Positions 48,901 to 61,440 of a stretch of DNA of 64,000 bases are shown piece after piece. Under the pieces are notes generated by a model that had not been told where the DNA came from, did not search any database, and saw only the letters and a list, made by a program, of their open reading frames with translations. Each line of letters begins with the position of its first letter. The first letter of the stretch is position 1. Both the position numbers and the translations under genes were made by a program. Origin of the DNA: Sphagnum compactum (lineage: Eukaryota > Bryophyta > Sphagnopsida > Sphagnales); contig OZ234497.1 of assembly GCA_965153455.1 (NCBI GenBank), positions 6,138,001-6,202,000 of the forward strand, written 5' to 3'.

Positions 48901-49988
48901 TTAACCAAACTACCTCCTATGGTACTTGCATAAGAAAGAACCATATTTCTTCCCCAATATTTCAAAATTATACCTATTCAAACAAGCTTCTTAAAACATT
49001 TTCACTAACAACTATAAAATGGCATGTATTTCAAATTTTAAATGAGGTAAACCTCATGTCAATGTGAAAATGGGTTACAAAAGATTAATTTGTAAATGGA
49101 TTAATTTGCACTCGACTAATAGAGGTTTCCAAAAGATTGGCCAAAAGAAAATGATTTTTTTTTGCGTTGGTTGGCAACATTGATTGACTAGACATTGATT
49201 GCTATTGATTAAACAATGTTTGGCCCACATGTGACATAAATATGTTCTCTTAATGTATATATTTTCAATATTTATTGTTTATGGGGGGGGGAAGGGCAAA
49301 CATCAATTCTAAATTGTGATACACTCAAAGGATATTATATGGAATTAATAAACAAATAATTTGGCAATGAATAAAAATATTAAAAAAAATTATTACTTGA
49401 ACAATGCATGATGCAAATTAAGCACGATTTGAAATTGAAATATAAGGATCGCAACTTGTGTTGACAAGATTGAAGGGTGATAATTTTGTGACCTCTATTT
49501 ATATTATCCCATGGAACTTTTTAAAAAGTCCATCAAACCTTTGAATTTTTTTTGTCAATTAAACATTTTATAAATTGATCTTAGATAATCTTTTAACGGT
49601 TTCCACTAATGACAATTTAACAAAAGTATTATTGACTATTTTTCTAAAAGCTTTTTTTAATTTTGTTTTCTAAAAGCTTCTGCAAACTAGACTTTTAAAG
49701 AACTTCTATTAACTATTAATTATTCTAAAACTTCTAGAAGCCTCCACTAAATCCTTTAAAAAAAAAAAAAGCATATTTGTCAACTTTTTTGTTAGAATTT
49801 TTTTTTTTGGTTTACCATTTGTCACAATGACCATTGAAATAAACAAATCTCTAATTGGCGGAAAAAGCTTGCCAAGATATAAATTCATTTTACACAAAGA
49901 TAAAGGCTTTAAGGGACCAAGGAGATGTGATGGATGAAAAATGAACATTAAATGTAATGAAACTATAACCACCTTTGTACATGGGTAA
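45943..49988. other. Intergenic, nothing recognised
   Basis: AT-rich, with AAATAAATA and GAAAAGAAAAG runs near 46090 and 46460-46490, and G runs at 48010 and 49284. A reverse frame at 47702-47932 has no recognisable content. Confidence 0.45.
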
Positions 49989-50267
49989 AGGTGCATTCAC
50001 ACTTGGTGTTAAGGAATTTAGTTTTGATTTGAACTAAATATTTAAACTAAATAAACTAAATAAACCCTAAACCCTAAACCCTAACACCACCATGCTAGTT
50101 TATTTAGGACTTTTAAAAAAATCTATTTACCATGAATTTTTTTTATCTTAAGCTAACATTCACTTTAACATTAAGCTATCACTCATTTAACCTCGAGTGC
50201 CACCTAGGAATGATGCCACCTAGATTTTCATTTAACACCGACTTTAACATCAAGTGTGAATGCACCA
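49989..50267. mobile_element. Tourist-like MITE, copy 2
   Basis: The ends are AGGTGCATTCACACTTGGTG and, in complement, TGGTGCATTCACACTTGATG. TAA flanks both sides (49986-49988 and 50268-50270). It contains three successive AAACCCT-type units (about 50062-50085) beside CACCACCATGCTAGTTT, the counterpart of the motif in copy 1. No protein is encoded; a Harbinger transposase would be needed. Confidence 0.85.
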
Positions 50268-50335
50268 TAAGTATCGGTAGGTAGGTAAGTATGTAAAGAA
50301 TTTACATTATTACCATAGACGAAAAAAGTACATAC

Positions 50336-50575
50336 CATAATACCTTGGCAGCTTTGGCACATTTCTATCAATTAATTTAATTAATTAATTAATTAAAATG
50401 TGAAGAATTCCAATTTTAAAAACAGAATATTCCAAAATTTTCTTCATTGTTCCTTCACAAAACATTTTTCGAAGAGAAAAATATTTTTGAGTTCTTTTTG
50501 AGTTTTTTTTGTGGGGCATTTCCTAAAATTAATATAATTTGTGTTGAAGTCACCTGGAGAAGGCACTATTGTATG
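50336..50575. mobile_element. Decayed relative of the 1784-2001 Stowaway-like MITE
   Basis: It starts CCATAATACCTTGGCAGC after TA, followed by the (AATT)n-type stretch and the AAATTCCAA...TTTTC interior seen in the 1784 copy. It ends near GTGTTGAAGTCACC...GGCACTA, a diverged version of the other end. The right boundary is approximate. Confidence 0.45.
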
Positions 50576-50794
50576 TAAGGCACTTGGTGGCTACAAGGTA
50601 TGTAATAGGTAGGTAGGTAGGTAGTAGGATGCATGTGGATGGTTAGTACATACCTGACCACAAGTGGGAAGCTATGAGACATGGAATACCAACGAAAAAG
50701 TGTTTCCTATCCACACATCATCCATCCTGCATGGTGTGCTTGGTGGATGCCCCTTCACTCTGGATGCTGGTTTTCATTTCATGGGTATAAATAA

Positions 50795-50827
<33 letters not shown>

Positions 50828-51170
50828 ATCAAAATTGTTATATATAGTATTATATAAGTGGGTCAGATCAGTGTTTTATTTTTTAACTTTTTGCAATTTT
50901 TTCAATTTCACTAAAGCTACAAATTGTTTGCTGGAAAAAACACAATTGAAACTAAAATACACATATTTTTTCAAAATCTTTCTCAAAAAATCTGCAAAAA
51001 ATAGCAAAAATTCACTACCCAAAAAACAACAACAATAATAATAAAATCACTAGGTCAGATGATGCTGAGGATTCCCCAATTGAGTTTGAGGGAAATGGTC
51101 CCCTAAAATTTTAAATTTTAAAAAATAATAAATAAAAATGAATAATTTAATAAAAACAGAAAAATAAAAA
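50576..51170. other. Intergenic with simple repeats
   Basis: (TAGG)n at 50611-50629 and (ATA)n at 50793-50824, then AT-rich sequence with no gene. Confidence 0.5.
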
Positions 51171-54100
51171 TAAAATTGTCAGTTATGGTTGTTATTAGTT
51201 ATTACTCTCATCTCCTTCTCTCTGTCTCTGTCTCTCTCTCTCTCTCTCTATTCCTCTCTGTCTCTCTGTCTCTCTCTTGTTTCTATTTTCCTCTCACACC
51301 CCTTTCCATTTCCAGATTGCTCCCCCATCATATCTCTAATGGAGCACCTTTGCTTCTCATCCACCTAAATTCACTACACTCACCACCCGCTTTGTTTTTT
51401 TTTTGTAATACAAAAATTATACACTCTGATCCAAAAATCCAATTTTTTTTGCTTCTTCAATTTGCGCCCTTAAATTGATTCAGGGTCTTTCTTATTCTCC
51501 AAAGAGGTGTAAATCATCGCCATTGTTGTTGTCATCATCCTTTTTTCCTCCAGGTTTAATGTGACAAGCTTCATCCCACCAAGAACAAGCCTACCCACCC
51601 ACAGTGCTTAGGATGATGGGTGGGTAGGTGGATGGGTTTCTCCTCTTTTGTATGGAGCTTAATTTGATGTGTTGGGTATGGAATAGAGAGCTTCGAAAGC
51701 ACAATACATATGGCAAGCAAGGGCAAACATGTAGAGTTGCTTCTAAAAAGACCCTCAATTTTTACGCAATCCTTGATACTGATCACTCACTGTCATTGAC
51801 TACACTTTTAAAATTATACACAAGAAGTTGCATCTGTTTCTAGAGGAATTTGAACTGAAGAAGAAGAAGAAGAAGAAGAAGAAGAAGAAGAAGACAACAA
51901 CAACAAAGAAGGCGAAGAGAAGAAGGCAACAAAACCAAAATGGGTGCACAAACCAGGTGAGGCAGGAAGAAGAAATTCATTCATTCATTCATTAGAATCC
52001 CCAAAATTCAATTGGGAGATTTTGGAAGGCAGATTGGAGGTGCTTGCTTGGTGTGCTGAATAATCATTTTATCAAGGAAAACAGAAAAAAAGCTTAAAGT
52101 AATTGTATAGCCATGCCCACCTCATGGCGCTGTATGTGGCAGACTCATCGCCAAACTCCACAGCATCCACAATCTAGTACACACTTCCAACAAATCATAT
52201 TGACACACAAATATGTTGTTGCGCTTTTTGCCTTCCTTGTCTCGGTTGATCTGGTACCTACTTCTCAATTTCCAGATATGTCACCAATCTATATCAAGTA
52301 TAACAATATGTCTCTGACAATTTTATTGAGACCAATTAGGATGAGTCCAAAAGCTTATGGGTGTACTGCATTATCCATTGCAACAGAGTTCTTTAGCTGT
52401 CAGAACTCAAAATTATGTGAAAAATCCTTCAAACAGCTTCTTTAATCAATACCCACAGAAGAACAGAAAGTTTGAAGACAGTGGAGGATTTTGGTTTTAG
52501 CAGGATGGTCTGCAGATGTGTACCTTTTTCAATTTGTGGAATTTGGAGAATTTTGTTGATCCTTGATCTGAATTTGTGTTTGTGCTGAATTTGGATGTGC
52601 ACACTGCAGATCGAGATTGTGGCAGTGTTGTGCTATCAACTGTTCACAGCAAGTTATTTTCCATGGCATCTGTATCCAATGATGCTCAACCGAGCTGTGG
52701 AGCTGGTTGCTTTCATCTGCTCCCGTGGCTACATCCCTTCCTTGGTACCCATCCAGAGTTTCTTCATAATAAAATTCTTAGGATTTCAGCAGTAAATCTT
52801 CCTCCTTCTTCAGCTGCTGACAAGGATGTTTGATTGATGCACATCCTTTGCATTTTGAGAAAATGTCTTGGGGAGTTGTTATCGGAAGTTGATAGGGCTG
52901 ACATGATTCTAAAGACCTCATGCATGACTGGAAAGAAGGTGTATGACATTGGGTTCTTCAGTATTCATTGGCACAAATCATGTTGTCGCTGCTTTCACTT
53001 GCGGTATATGCAACACGCCAGCCATGTAAACGATACAACTGTGCGGCACCTCTTGCATTATACAGCATTCTCCTCTCCTACCAGGTGTGTGGAATCCTCC
53101 TACACCCAACCAACCCAACATTGAAATAAATAAAATAAATAAACCAGCTCCAAGAACTCTTCTTCAGTGTAAGTCTTTTTGAGCAAAATTCAGTATTGAC
53201 AAAGATTCTCAAACATTCATGGGTTATCATCATGCACTTTTGTGAACCAGAATCATGATGGGTTTGCTACCTGAACTTGATAGGTTATCATGATGGGAAG
53301 TCATGGTAACCTTGCTTGGGTTTCGGATGTCAGACCTTTGTTGCCATTATGATAGTCAAGGTTTCGAGAATGCCAATGGCAGACGACGAAGGCCATATCA
53401 TTGCCAATTGGCCTACCACACAAGTGTCCCCAATTGCCGGTGTCGATGACCATCATCTCCGCCCACTTGTATGCATAACTCCCATCCTTTTTTTGGCCTC
53501 ACCCACAATTATATTCATGCCTGCAAATTATCTCAGAACTTGAAGAAGTTGTGGATCACACAAGTCTGCAGCCCACACCAGAGCTGTGAAAGAACTTACA
53601 CAACAGTTACGATCGTGAGTCAGTTAGAGAAACTGTGAATCTCGGCATCAACTACTCTTGATGCCAAGTACAATTAGCATTAGAATTGATGGCGCATTCT
53701 TCTGTGCTTCTGAGTGATGAGCAGGGAATACAAATCATAGGTCTGTCACCAAGGGCAATGAGGGCACGGATCATCAATCAGGTAGCATCCCATCATCATC
53801 AGCATCATGGTGCAGTGCCCCCCACTACCAGTCTTTGTTCCAGTACAACTACAGGCCCCAAGCCATCGATGAGTGACCTGAATGAAATCATATACGCTGT
53901 GCAACAACCTGACGGAGAAAAGGTGACATCCATGATTCATCATCATCTCCATTGACTGGATATAGGAAAGCAGCGACTCTGCAACATGGAAGAAATTTTT
54001 TACTTTTCTTACTAATTTGCCCATTGAGGATGTTTCTGCAAGCTTAGCATAAAAACCTCCATCAGGCATCCCCAATTCCTCAATTTCACTTCCCCTGCAA

Positions 54101-56760
54101 TTGATCACCACTTGAAAACCCAAGCATTAAATTACTAGAGTGTCTAACTCACGCATGTACTGAGCAGTACCACCTGGTTTTGGAATGGATGCAGCTAGCT
54201 ATTGCAAGGGTTTGCAAGGATCTGGCAGTGACAGAAAGCAACCTAGTAGCACCTGGAACCTCTGGTGTGAGTTTGAATAAAGCAGCAGAGGGACATAGAG
54301 CAAGTTACCTGCCAATTGAGATGAGCTTGGCACCACCACCTATGCAGATCACAGTTTCTGAGCCAAATATTGAACACCCAATGTTACAGATGCATCATCC
54401 AGCTCTTCTTCATCTGCCCACAAACACAGAGAGCCTTGTTACTGTAGTGACCCCAAGTGCAGCAGCTGGGAAAGAAATTACCACCTCCACAGTGGGTGTT
54501 GCAGAGCTTTCAGACCTCCATGATCTTCCTCTCTAATAATTTCGACTTTTCAAGTAGAGAATAATAATTGGGGTTTTTTGTTCAAAAATCTCACAGTTGA
54601 GATCTTTGTGTCTAATGGGTGCTGCACATCCACAAATCACCACCAAGTCATAAGGGAAAGATGGGTTGGGAGCAAAAAAAAACTTCTCACAACAAAGGCA
54701 GAAAAATTTCCAAACAAATTACAACTGCAAAGACTGTAAGTAGTACTGGTTTAAATGGCAAGAAGAATGCTTTGCACTCTCTTTATTTCTTGCAAGCACA
54801 CATTGTACAATTTAAAGTCTCACAACATGCTAACCACTCTATTGTTGCATACCCTATACACTACCAAAACTGTCAGGTTTCCTGGAAAGATATCAAGGAA
54901 AGTTCATGTCCTGTTTTTTGTCAGTTAAGATGATGCAGTGCAAGATTTTTCGGGGTTAAGAAATCTTCTACTGAGTTTTGAAAACCTGCATGCCAGAATC
55001 ACTCCTTCAAGTACTACCTAGGGTTCATGGGTGCTAAGGTTTCCTGGCTGACTTTCCACTCAGCTTTCAGAGAGTCTTGCTTGCATGTACATTTGTCTTG
55101 ACAGCAAATGACTCAGTGTGATATCTATCCCTTCTAGAGCAATCCATGTCCAGAACACCCAAAAAAACTGCAACAAATATGTGAAGGAAAATTAGGTATT
55201 GCAAGTAGAACTGAGCTGAAAACAGAAGCTGTATCATCCCTTCATAGATCAGCATTGGGAAATGCCCATCATACACAAAGGCAGAGATGTGATGTTCTTC
55301 TTCCTGGACATGCACACCTGGATATGCACAAAAGGATGTGAGGGACAGACAGTTTGGCCCAAGTTGCTTGGTGTCATCATCATCATCATCCATGACCTGC
55401 ACCATATCCAGAGCATATATCCAAACCAGATCCCTGTGAGAAAGAAGCATGCTACACATTGGCTGTTCTAACTTCTGTCTTGTGCATGAGCCTTGAGAGG
55501 CCGATCAGCAGACTTTGAAGGTCTGCTGCTGCTGCTGCCAGTAACAAACTGCACCAGATTTGAACCAGGATTTCAACATGTTCTGAACAGGAAGCATGTC
55601 TAGAGCAATGTGTACACAATGCAGCAGTCCTTACAGGAAGACATGGAAAATCATGTCATGGAATTGTCATACCTTTCAATGGCAAGTGCCATGTATCCAG
55701 TTTATACTTGGGACCCCCGAATCTGTTGCACCCAGAAGTTTAGTTCCATCTTGCAAGAATTGTCACCATCATGCCGCAAGAGCGCCAACAGCAAACCGGT
55801 CCATCATCATCACATGACTGGAGTTTTTCCTATTTCACAGTCTATCTTGATACTGGATTGATACTGGAGGACACCCAAACTCAGAAATTCTGTGTTGAAG
55901 TTTCTTCAGTTGAAGAGGGAAAAAAATAACAACACTTGCAGGTGCTTTGATGCCAGAATCTTGTCTTGAAGTAAAATTTCAATTGAAGAGAAAAACCAAA
56001 GCTCGATGAAGAGCAGGAAAGGCTGTCATTAGTGCTACCAACACATAAGCAGATGTCCACACAAGTCCATGGAACACCATCTGTCCCCATGTGTATGTTG
56101 TTCTTCTTGCCATAGCCACCACCACCACTACCACCTCAATCCCTTCTTTCTCCCCCCACCCAAAACCCAGTTCCAACAACCTTTCCCTTCTCTGTAGGGA
56201 AGGCTGATTTTCTCAAACCAGTTTTCTCAACACCCACATGTCTACAACATGAAAACTTCACTTCTTCAAAACATAACCCACATGCTCAATCATCGTCACA
56301 ACAGAACCCAAAACACAAAAACACCTAAAATCATGAACTGGAAACCTCACTCACTCACTCACTCACTCACTCACTCACTCACTCATCTACTTTACATTCT
56401 TTCAAGCACAAATCTGAGCTCAAGGATTTCAAAGGACAAAGATAACAGAAACAACCAAAAGAGCCAACAAAAAGGCTATATAACAGACATGCAATTGCAA
56501 GAATGAGTTTGTGCTGGTTCTTCTGATTCTGGTCTCTTTCTACAGAAAACAAAGTCCAGAACCACATCCCAACAAAACAGATTCATCACTGGAGATTCCC
56601 AGTACATGATCAGCTGACTGAGAATATGGCTGATCCAGTCCAACTCTACCTACATACCTACCTGCCTGCCTGCCTTGCTTACCTACCTACCCAAATTACC
56701 TACCTACCTTAATACCTACCTGCTTGCCTTATCTGCATCTACAGCACACAACTCCATGGA
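51171..56760. other. GC-richer, leader-like block without a recognisable gene
   Basis: The composition resembles the leaders of the two receptor genes: a CT tract (51213-51280), (GAA)n at 51857-51893, (ATTC)n near 51977, ATC/CAT triplets near 53790 and 55374, (CACT)n at 56352-56385, and CCTACC/CCTGCC runs at 56645-56730. Open frames at 53686-53955 and 54180-54536 (+) and 55067-55459 (-) are longer than average, but I do not recognise them and they have biased composition. A spliced gene with small exons or a long non-coding RNA is possible. Confidence 0.35.
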
Positions 56761-58000
56761 TTTTATCCAAATTTTCTGCCCCCCTTTTCAGCCTAGTAGG
56801 GTGAGACACCATTCTGTCAGGCTTTAACTGGTTAGGGTTTAGGGTTTTAGTTTCAGTTTGTGCTTGTTTGCAACTGCAGTTAGACCTCTTGTCTCATTTT
56901 GTTTCCTCTTTATCTCCTTCACTTTCCACCTTTAGCAACATTCACAATGCTTCGCTAATTACAATCATATTACATTAATGCAAGGCACTCAAGCTATTGG
57001 AAGCGAATCAAGTTTGAGGGGGAGCATGGACCTTTTGGTAATGATCTAGAAGAAGGTGTGGATTTTTGTTCTTTTTACATCTAGTGCTCACGCTTGGACA
57101 TTTTTTTGTGGCTCTCTATGTTTTTTCTATTTTCATTTTTTGCATATGGTGCTCACTTTTGAAGGTTTGTTGGTGGCTTTGTAAATCCTCTATTTGTGTT
57201 CCTTTTCCCAATGCTTGCATTTGGAGGTGTGTTTGTGTAGCATAGTGCAATAAAAGTGGGGGGATCCATCACCAACTATATTGTGTCTACTATCCATTCC
57301 GTCGCCTCTTTTGAAGTCCTATTCACTTCTATTGTTTTCAACTTCTCTTTGTCACCTACCACCTTATGTTGTCACTCATTGCATCTCATTGAGCTAAAAG
57401 CCAAAACCATTGTTGGCCTTCTTTCATTGTAATGAAAAGCAATTAAGATGTGTAAAATTGGCAAATTGACAAGCTAGAGAAAAAGACAGTAGAAAAGAAA
57501 GTTGATAGCTAATCGATTAGTTTCACAAATCAATTTGACTATTGTAAGTTGATATGTTTGTGTCAAGTCAATTTGACTTAGCAAGTCTATTTGTCAAGAT
57601 TATACCAAGTCGATGTGACACAACTATAGCAGGTCGATTTCCAAAACAGTTAAGCAATTATAACCACATGTGTATTATTTAAGGCAGAAATCAAGAAAGG
57701 TTACTAAAAAAGTTTTTGGGTATATTTTTTTCTTTAAGAAAGTGGGAAAAGGTTATTGTTAGATAACATTAAAGAAGAAAACAACATTTTGATGTCTTAA
57801 AGGTGAATGAACAATAAAGATAATGGGGATATATTCAAAAGATGCATTCTTTTTTTCTTCATCTCTGTTTTAGTTTGTAACATGTTATTTAAATGTCAAA
57901 ATTGTCTAATTTAGTTAGATACATGGTATCCATACTAACATCCTATATATTAATTCACTTGTCTGTCTATGACAGGGCTTGGGAAGGGGGTTTGGCAAAA
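56761..58000. other. Intergenic, nothing recognised
   Basis: A telobox (GGTTTAGGGTTTTAG) lies near 56834. At 57500-57650 several CAAGTCAATTTGAC/AGTCGATGTGAC-like phrases recur, possibly part of an old LTR, but nothing is proved. Confidence 0.4.
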
Positions 58001-58380
58001 CCGGCTGGCCTCTAAATATACCCAGATGGGGAAAACATAGTTTATTTCGACCAATCGACGTAGCTGACAGAAACGAGGTCCCGAAATGAGCCGCAACTGG
58101 CTTGAAATGTTCCAGCGCCAGGTGCGGGTCGTGGTGGCGGAGAGACACCTGGCCTGAAATGTTCCAGTGCCGGGTGCTGGTCCGGGGTGGCAGCAGGGCG
58201 GCTCCGAATGGGGCCCCTGCTGGCATTTACACCAGTGATGTGCTCTACCGCGAGGTGCTGCAGTGATTTTTCTTGTGGGTATGGGGTTCTTTGGGGTCTC
58301 CTTTGGACTCCTAGTTTTTTTTCAGGGCTTGGGCTTTGGTTTCGTCCAAGGGGATGGGTTGGATTAGATTGCATTAGACT
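58001..58380. repeat. GC-rich patch with a 52-bp tandem duplication
   Basis: GGCYTGAAATGTTCCAGYGC begins at 58099 and 58151 (52-bp period, two copies, about 85% alike by eye). The patch is much richer in GC than its surroundings and ends in a TATATATATC stretch. It may be part of an LTR. The reverse-strand frames are not recognisable. Confidence 0.55.
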
Positions 58381-59149
58381 AAAATGGGGCTTTTATATAT
58401 ATCAGACATTCCCTCCATAGGATTTCCAAGCATGTAATGGATTTTAGATTAAGTGACCATGCAGGAAACTCTTTTTTTTCCTGTCCTTGAAATGTGGCGA
58501 TTTTTTATTTTTTTTGAAAATTTTCCAAAATGCTCGCTTCACCATGTATGTTTTCATGGGGGACTTTTCAACGGATTTTCGTCACAAAAAATAAATAAAA
58601 TAAAAATAAAAATAGTTGCTTTGCGCCTTTGTGTGTGTCTCTCTTGGATTAAAGAAACCGGGGGACTTCATAGTGTCCAAAGGTCACGGGTACCCACTAT
58701 TATTAAGATAAAAACCTAGGAGAGATGTAATGCACTAGAATATTAATAAGCCAAAATATTAATCCCTATTAAAAATTATTGTTAACATTCATCCCATAAA
58801 TTATTATTCTGTAGTTAAAATGTGAAGCTACAAGGGTGGGGAGATATCTTCAAACAATGATAGCTAATTGTGTTTTGTTCCATCAAAGTTACCATCTCCA
58901 AACTTTAAACCTTTAAACCTAAACCTCAAACTTCTATTTTATAAACATCTTATTATCACATTTTGGGTCAATGGAATTTTGGCTTTACGGATATGTGAAA
59001 TTTGATCAAAATTGTAACCTCCTTTATCAATTGTTCCAACTTTTAAGTTTTAGTTTTTAGGGAAGGTGATTGCTTTTATTCCATTTCCTATCATGGTTGC
59101 TCATGATATTAGTTCCTTTAACGAAACCATCTACAAGACATGACAATAG
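58381..59149. other. Intergenic, nothing recognised
   Basis: AT-rich sequence with homopolymer runs leading into the hAT relic. Confidence 0.4.
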
Positions 59150-61440
59150 TTATGGTCTTGGCAATATGGAACTTACAAACCAAGGTCGAAAACTAGAATT
59201 TCCAAAACTTGTTAATGTAATGAACAAAACCTCACTAAATTGCACTTGGAAAACTTGTGGAAACAAATAGTGGCTTAAAAGCCATATTATCGCAATCCAC
59301 CTACATGGGTTTCTTTTAAGGTAAACAATAATCAACTTGTGGAAATTTCTCAAAACCAAATCATGAAATGTATTATTTGTCAAAATGATATAATTCCACT
59401 TGAAATTTTGGCCATGCGCACTAGATGTAGGAATGGTCTTATTGCATACCATAAGTTCAATGGCATCACAACCACAAAAAACATGTTGATTCTAACCATT
59501 CTATTTAATTGAAAATTTTGTTAGAAGATGCAACAAACATAGCCCCAAGATCTCCACTCAATTGTGAGCCCATTAAAAAGAAGGCATGTGTATGTCCATT
59601 TCTAGTTTTTTTTCTAATGCCAATAAGTTTAAAAGAAATGATGCAACACAACTGGGTTTCTAAAGGATCTAATGTTAATTGTGGTGAAAGGGTGTTACCT
59701 ATGAAGATTGTTGAATCCATTTGATTGTAAAGGCTAGCATATAGGCTATTTCCACAAATTATCTTCCCATTTAAGAAAACTTAAAGAATTTTACTCAGTT
59801 TGGTTGAAAAAACCATGACTACATATATGTAGGCTACCTTGGTTGATCATTTTTTAACCACTTGCACTTTTAACTTATGGATGGTAAAGGGAATGCACAA
59901 TGTGTTTGTTGTTGTTGTTAATTTTATTTCAAATGAAAGGGAAGCAAAACATGTCATCATTGGGTTGTTTGAGGTGATGGACACAAGTGGTGCAATTATG
60001 ACTCCTAAATTATAAAAGTTGTTGGATAGGTTTTCCTTGACCCACAAAATTATGGCTTATGTCAAGGATGAAAGGTCCAACTTGCAAACTGGTGCAAATG
60101 CCCTAACTTCTATTATATCATGCACTAATTTGGTTTTACTGGAGCCATTTGATGGTTCCTATTTAGGGCATGCATTTTCAAAATTTTGCCAATACACCAT
60201 TACACATGAAAAAATGTTTGTTGATTTGACCTTTGCATCTATAAAGGTTGTTCAATCAACCATTTAAAAATGTATTACATGGCTTAAGAAGTATGGAAAA
60301 AAGTAGGTAAACATGGGAAAAAACTTGCATTGAGTTTGGGTTATAGCCTAAAAAACTAAACACACTTGTGAAAACAAGGTAAGCCATTTATGATTGTTCT
60401 TTAAAACTGTCTTTTGGTTTTAGGATTTTCTAAATACTTGATTTTTATGCTATGAATGTTTGCTAGTTTTCTAGTTTTAAAACTATTTATGTGGTTCATG
60501 GGTGTCATTTTTGTTTGATTTGTAAGTCGGACGTTATAGTTCCAAGATGCCTTGACTTTTGGAATGCCATCACACTATGTTATAGTTGACAATATGTGGC
60601 ATTACAATCTTATGTTCCATCTTCAAGAATTTGGGTTGTATGTGAAGCCGTAAAAGTTTTGACCCCCATTGTCATTGGTTTTGTTTTGAACCAAAGTCAC
60701 AACCATTGGTTGCTCCTGGATGCCTTGCAGTTTACAATATCGACTTGTCAAAATATTCGAAAAGAGCTAGCATTTTAAACCGTTCTTAATAGCCTTGTTG
60801 AAGAAGTATTTATTATATCATGAGTTAAAGGATTTTGTGGTTGACATGGTGGTAGATTCTTGAGGTTCTTCAACTTTCTATTTCATTTCTATATGCATTT
60901 GATAGGAAACAACGTTATAATATGTTGGTTTTGATGTTTGATACGTGGTTTAAAAGCATGTGGCTCATGATTTCATATTTAGGCCATGATTATACTATTG
61001 TTGTTGTTGTTGGATATGATGAAAAGTTATTTTTGCCTTTATTAATAAAGGCAAGCAAGTTGTTAATGCATGTTAGTGTTGAAGAAATCGAAGATCTTCA
61101 TTTTGAAACAATGTGAAAGATTTATTTCACCCCATAACAACAATTGTAGACACTTATAGGGACCTTGTGTCAAGGGAACTTGTTGGATTTTATTAATATC
61201 CTATTGATGCAAAAAATTATAAGAGTGCCTTATTTTGGTGGTGCGAAAAGGAATTTTAAAAAAAAATCATTTCCATATTAACATGACATATTCATGGCAT
61301 CCCAACCAATCGTATTGAAACGTAACATATTTTTTTTATGGCTGCCATTCTTATTGCAGTCCATAGATGTTGTCTCCAAACAGACAATATGGACAAAATG
61401 ATATTCATCAACAAAAATGGCCATTTAATCCACAAATTAA
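59150..61440 (+). pseudogene. BED/hAT transposase relic
   Basis: In broken frames the order matches a hAT transposase. A BED-like zinc finger start lies at about 59363-59490 (KCIICQ ... LIAYHKFNGITT). A catalytic-domain segment spans about 59835-60266 (DHFLTTCTFNLW, FISNEREAKHVIIGLFE, LTHKIMAYVKDERSNLQTGA). A segment with VLNQSHNHWLLLDALQ lies at 60596-60778, and MISYLGHDY...LFLPLLIKA at 60922-61116. The C-terminal dimerisation part is at about 61196-61440 (DAKNYKSALFWW ... NRIET ... LQTDNMDKMIFINKNG). Stops at many positions make it inactive. No terminal repeats or 8-bp duplication were located. Confidence 0.72.

Noticed and set aside
53746-54123. Reverse-strand frame of 125 codons
   Set aside because: It overlaps forward frames, shows Met/His runs from CAT triplets, and has no recognisable domain.
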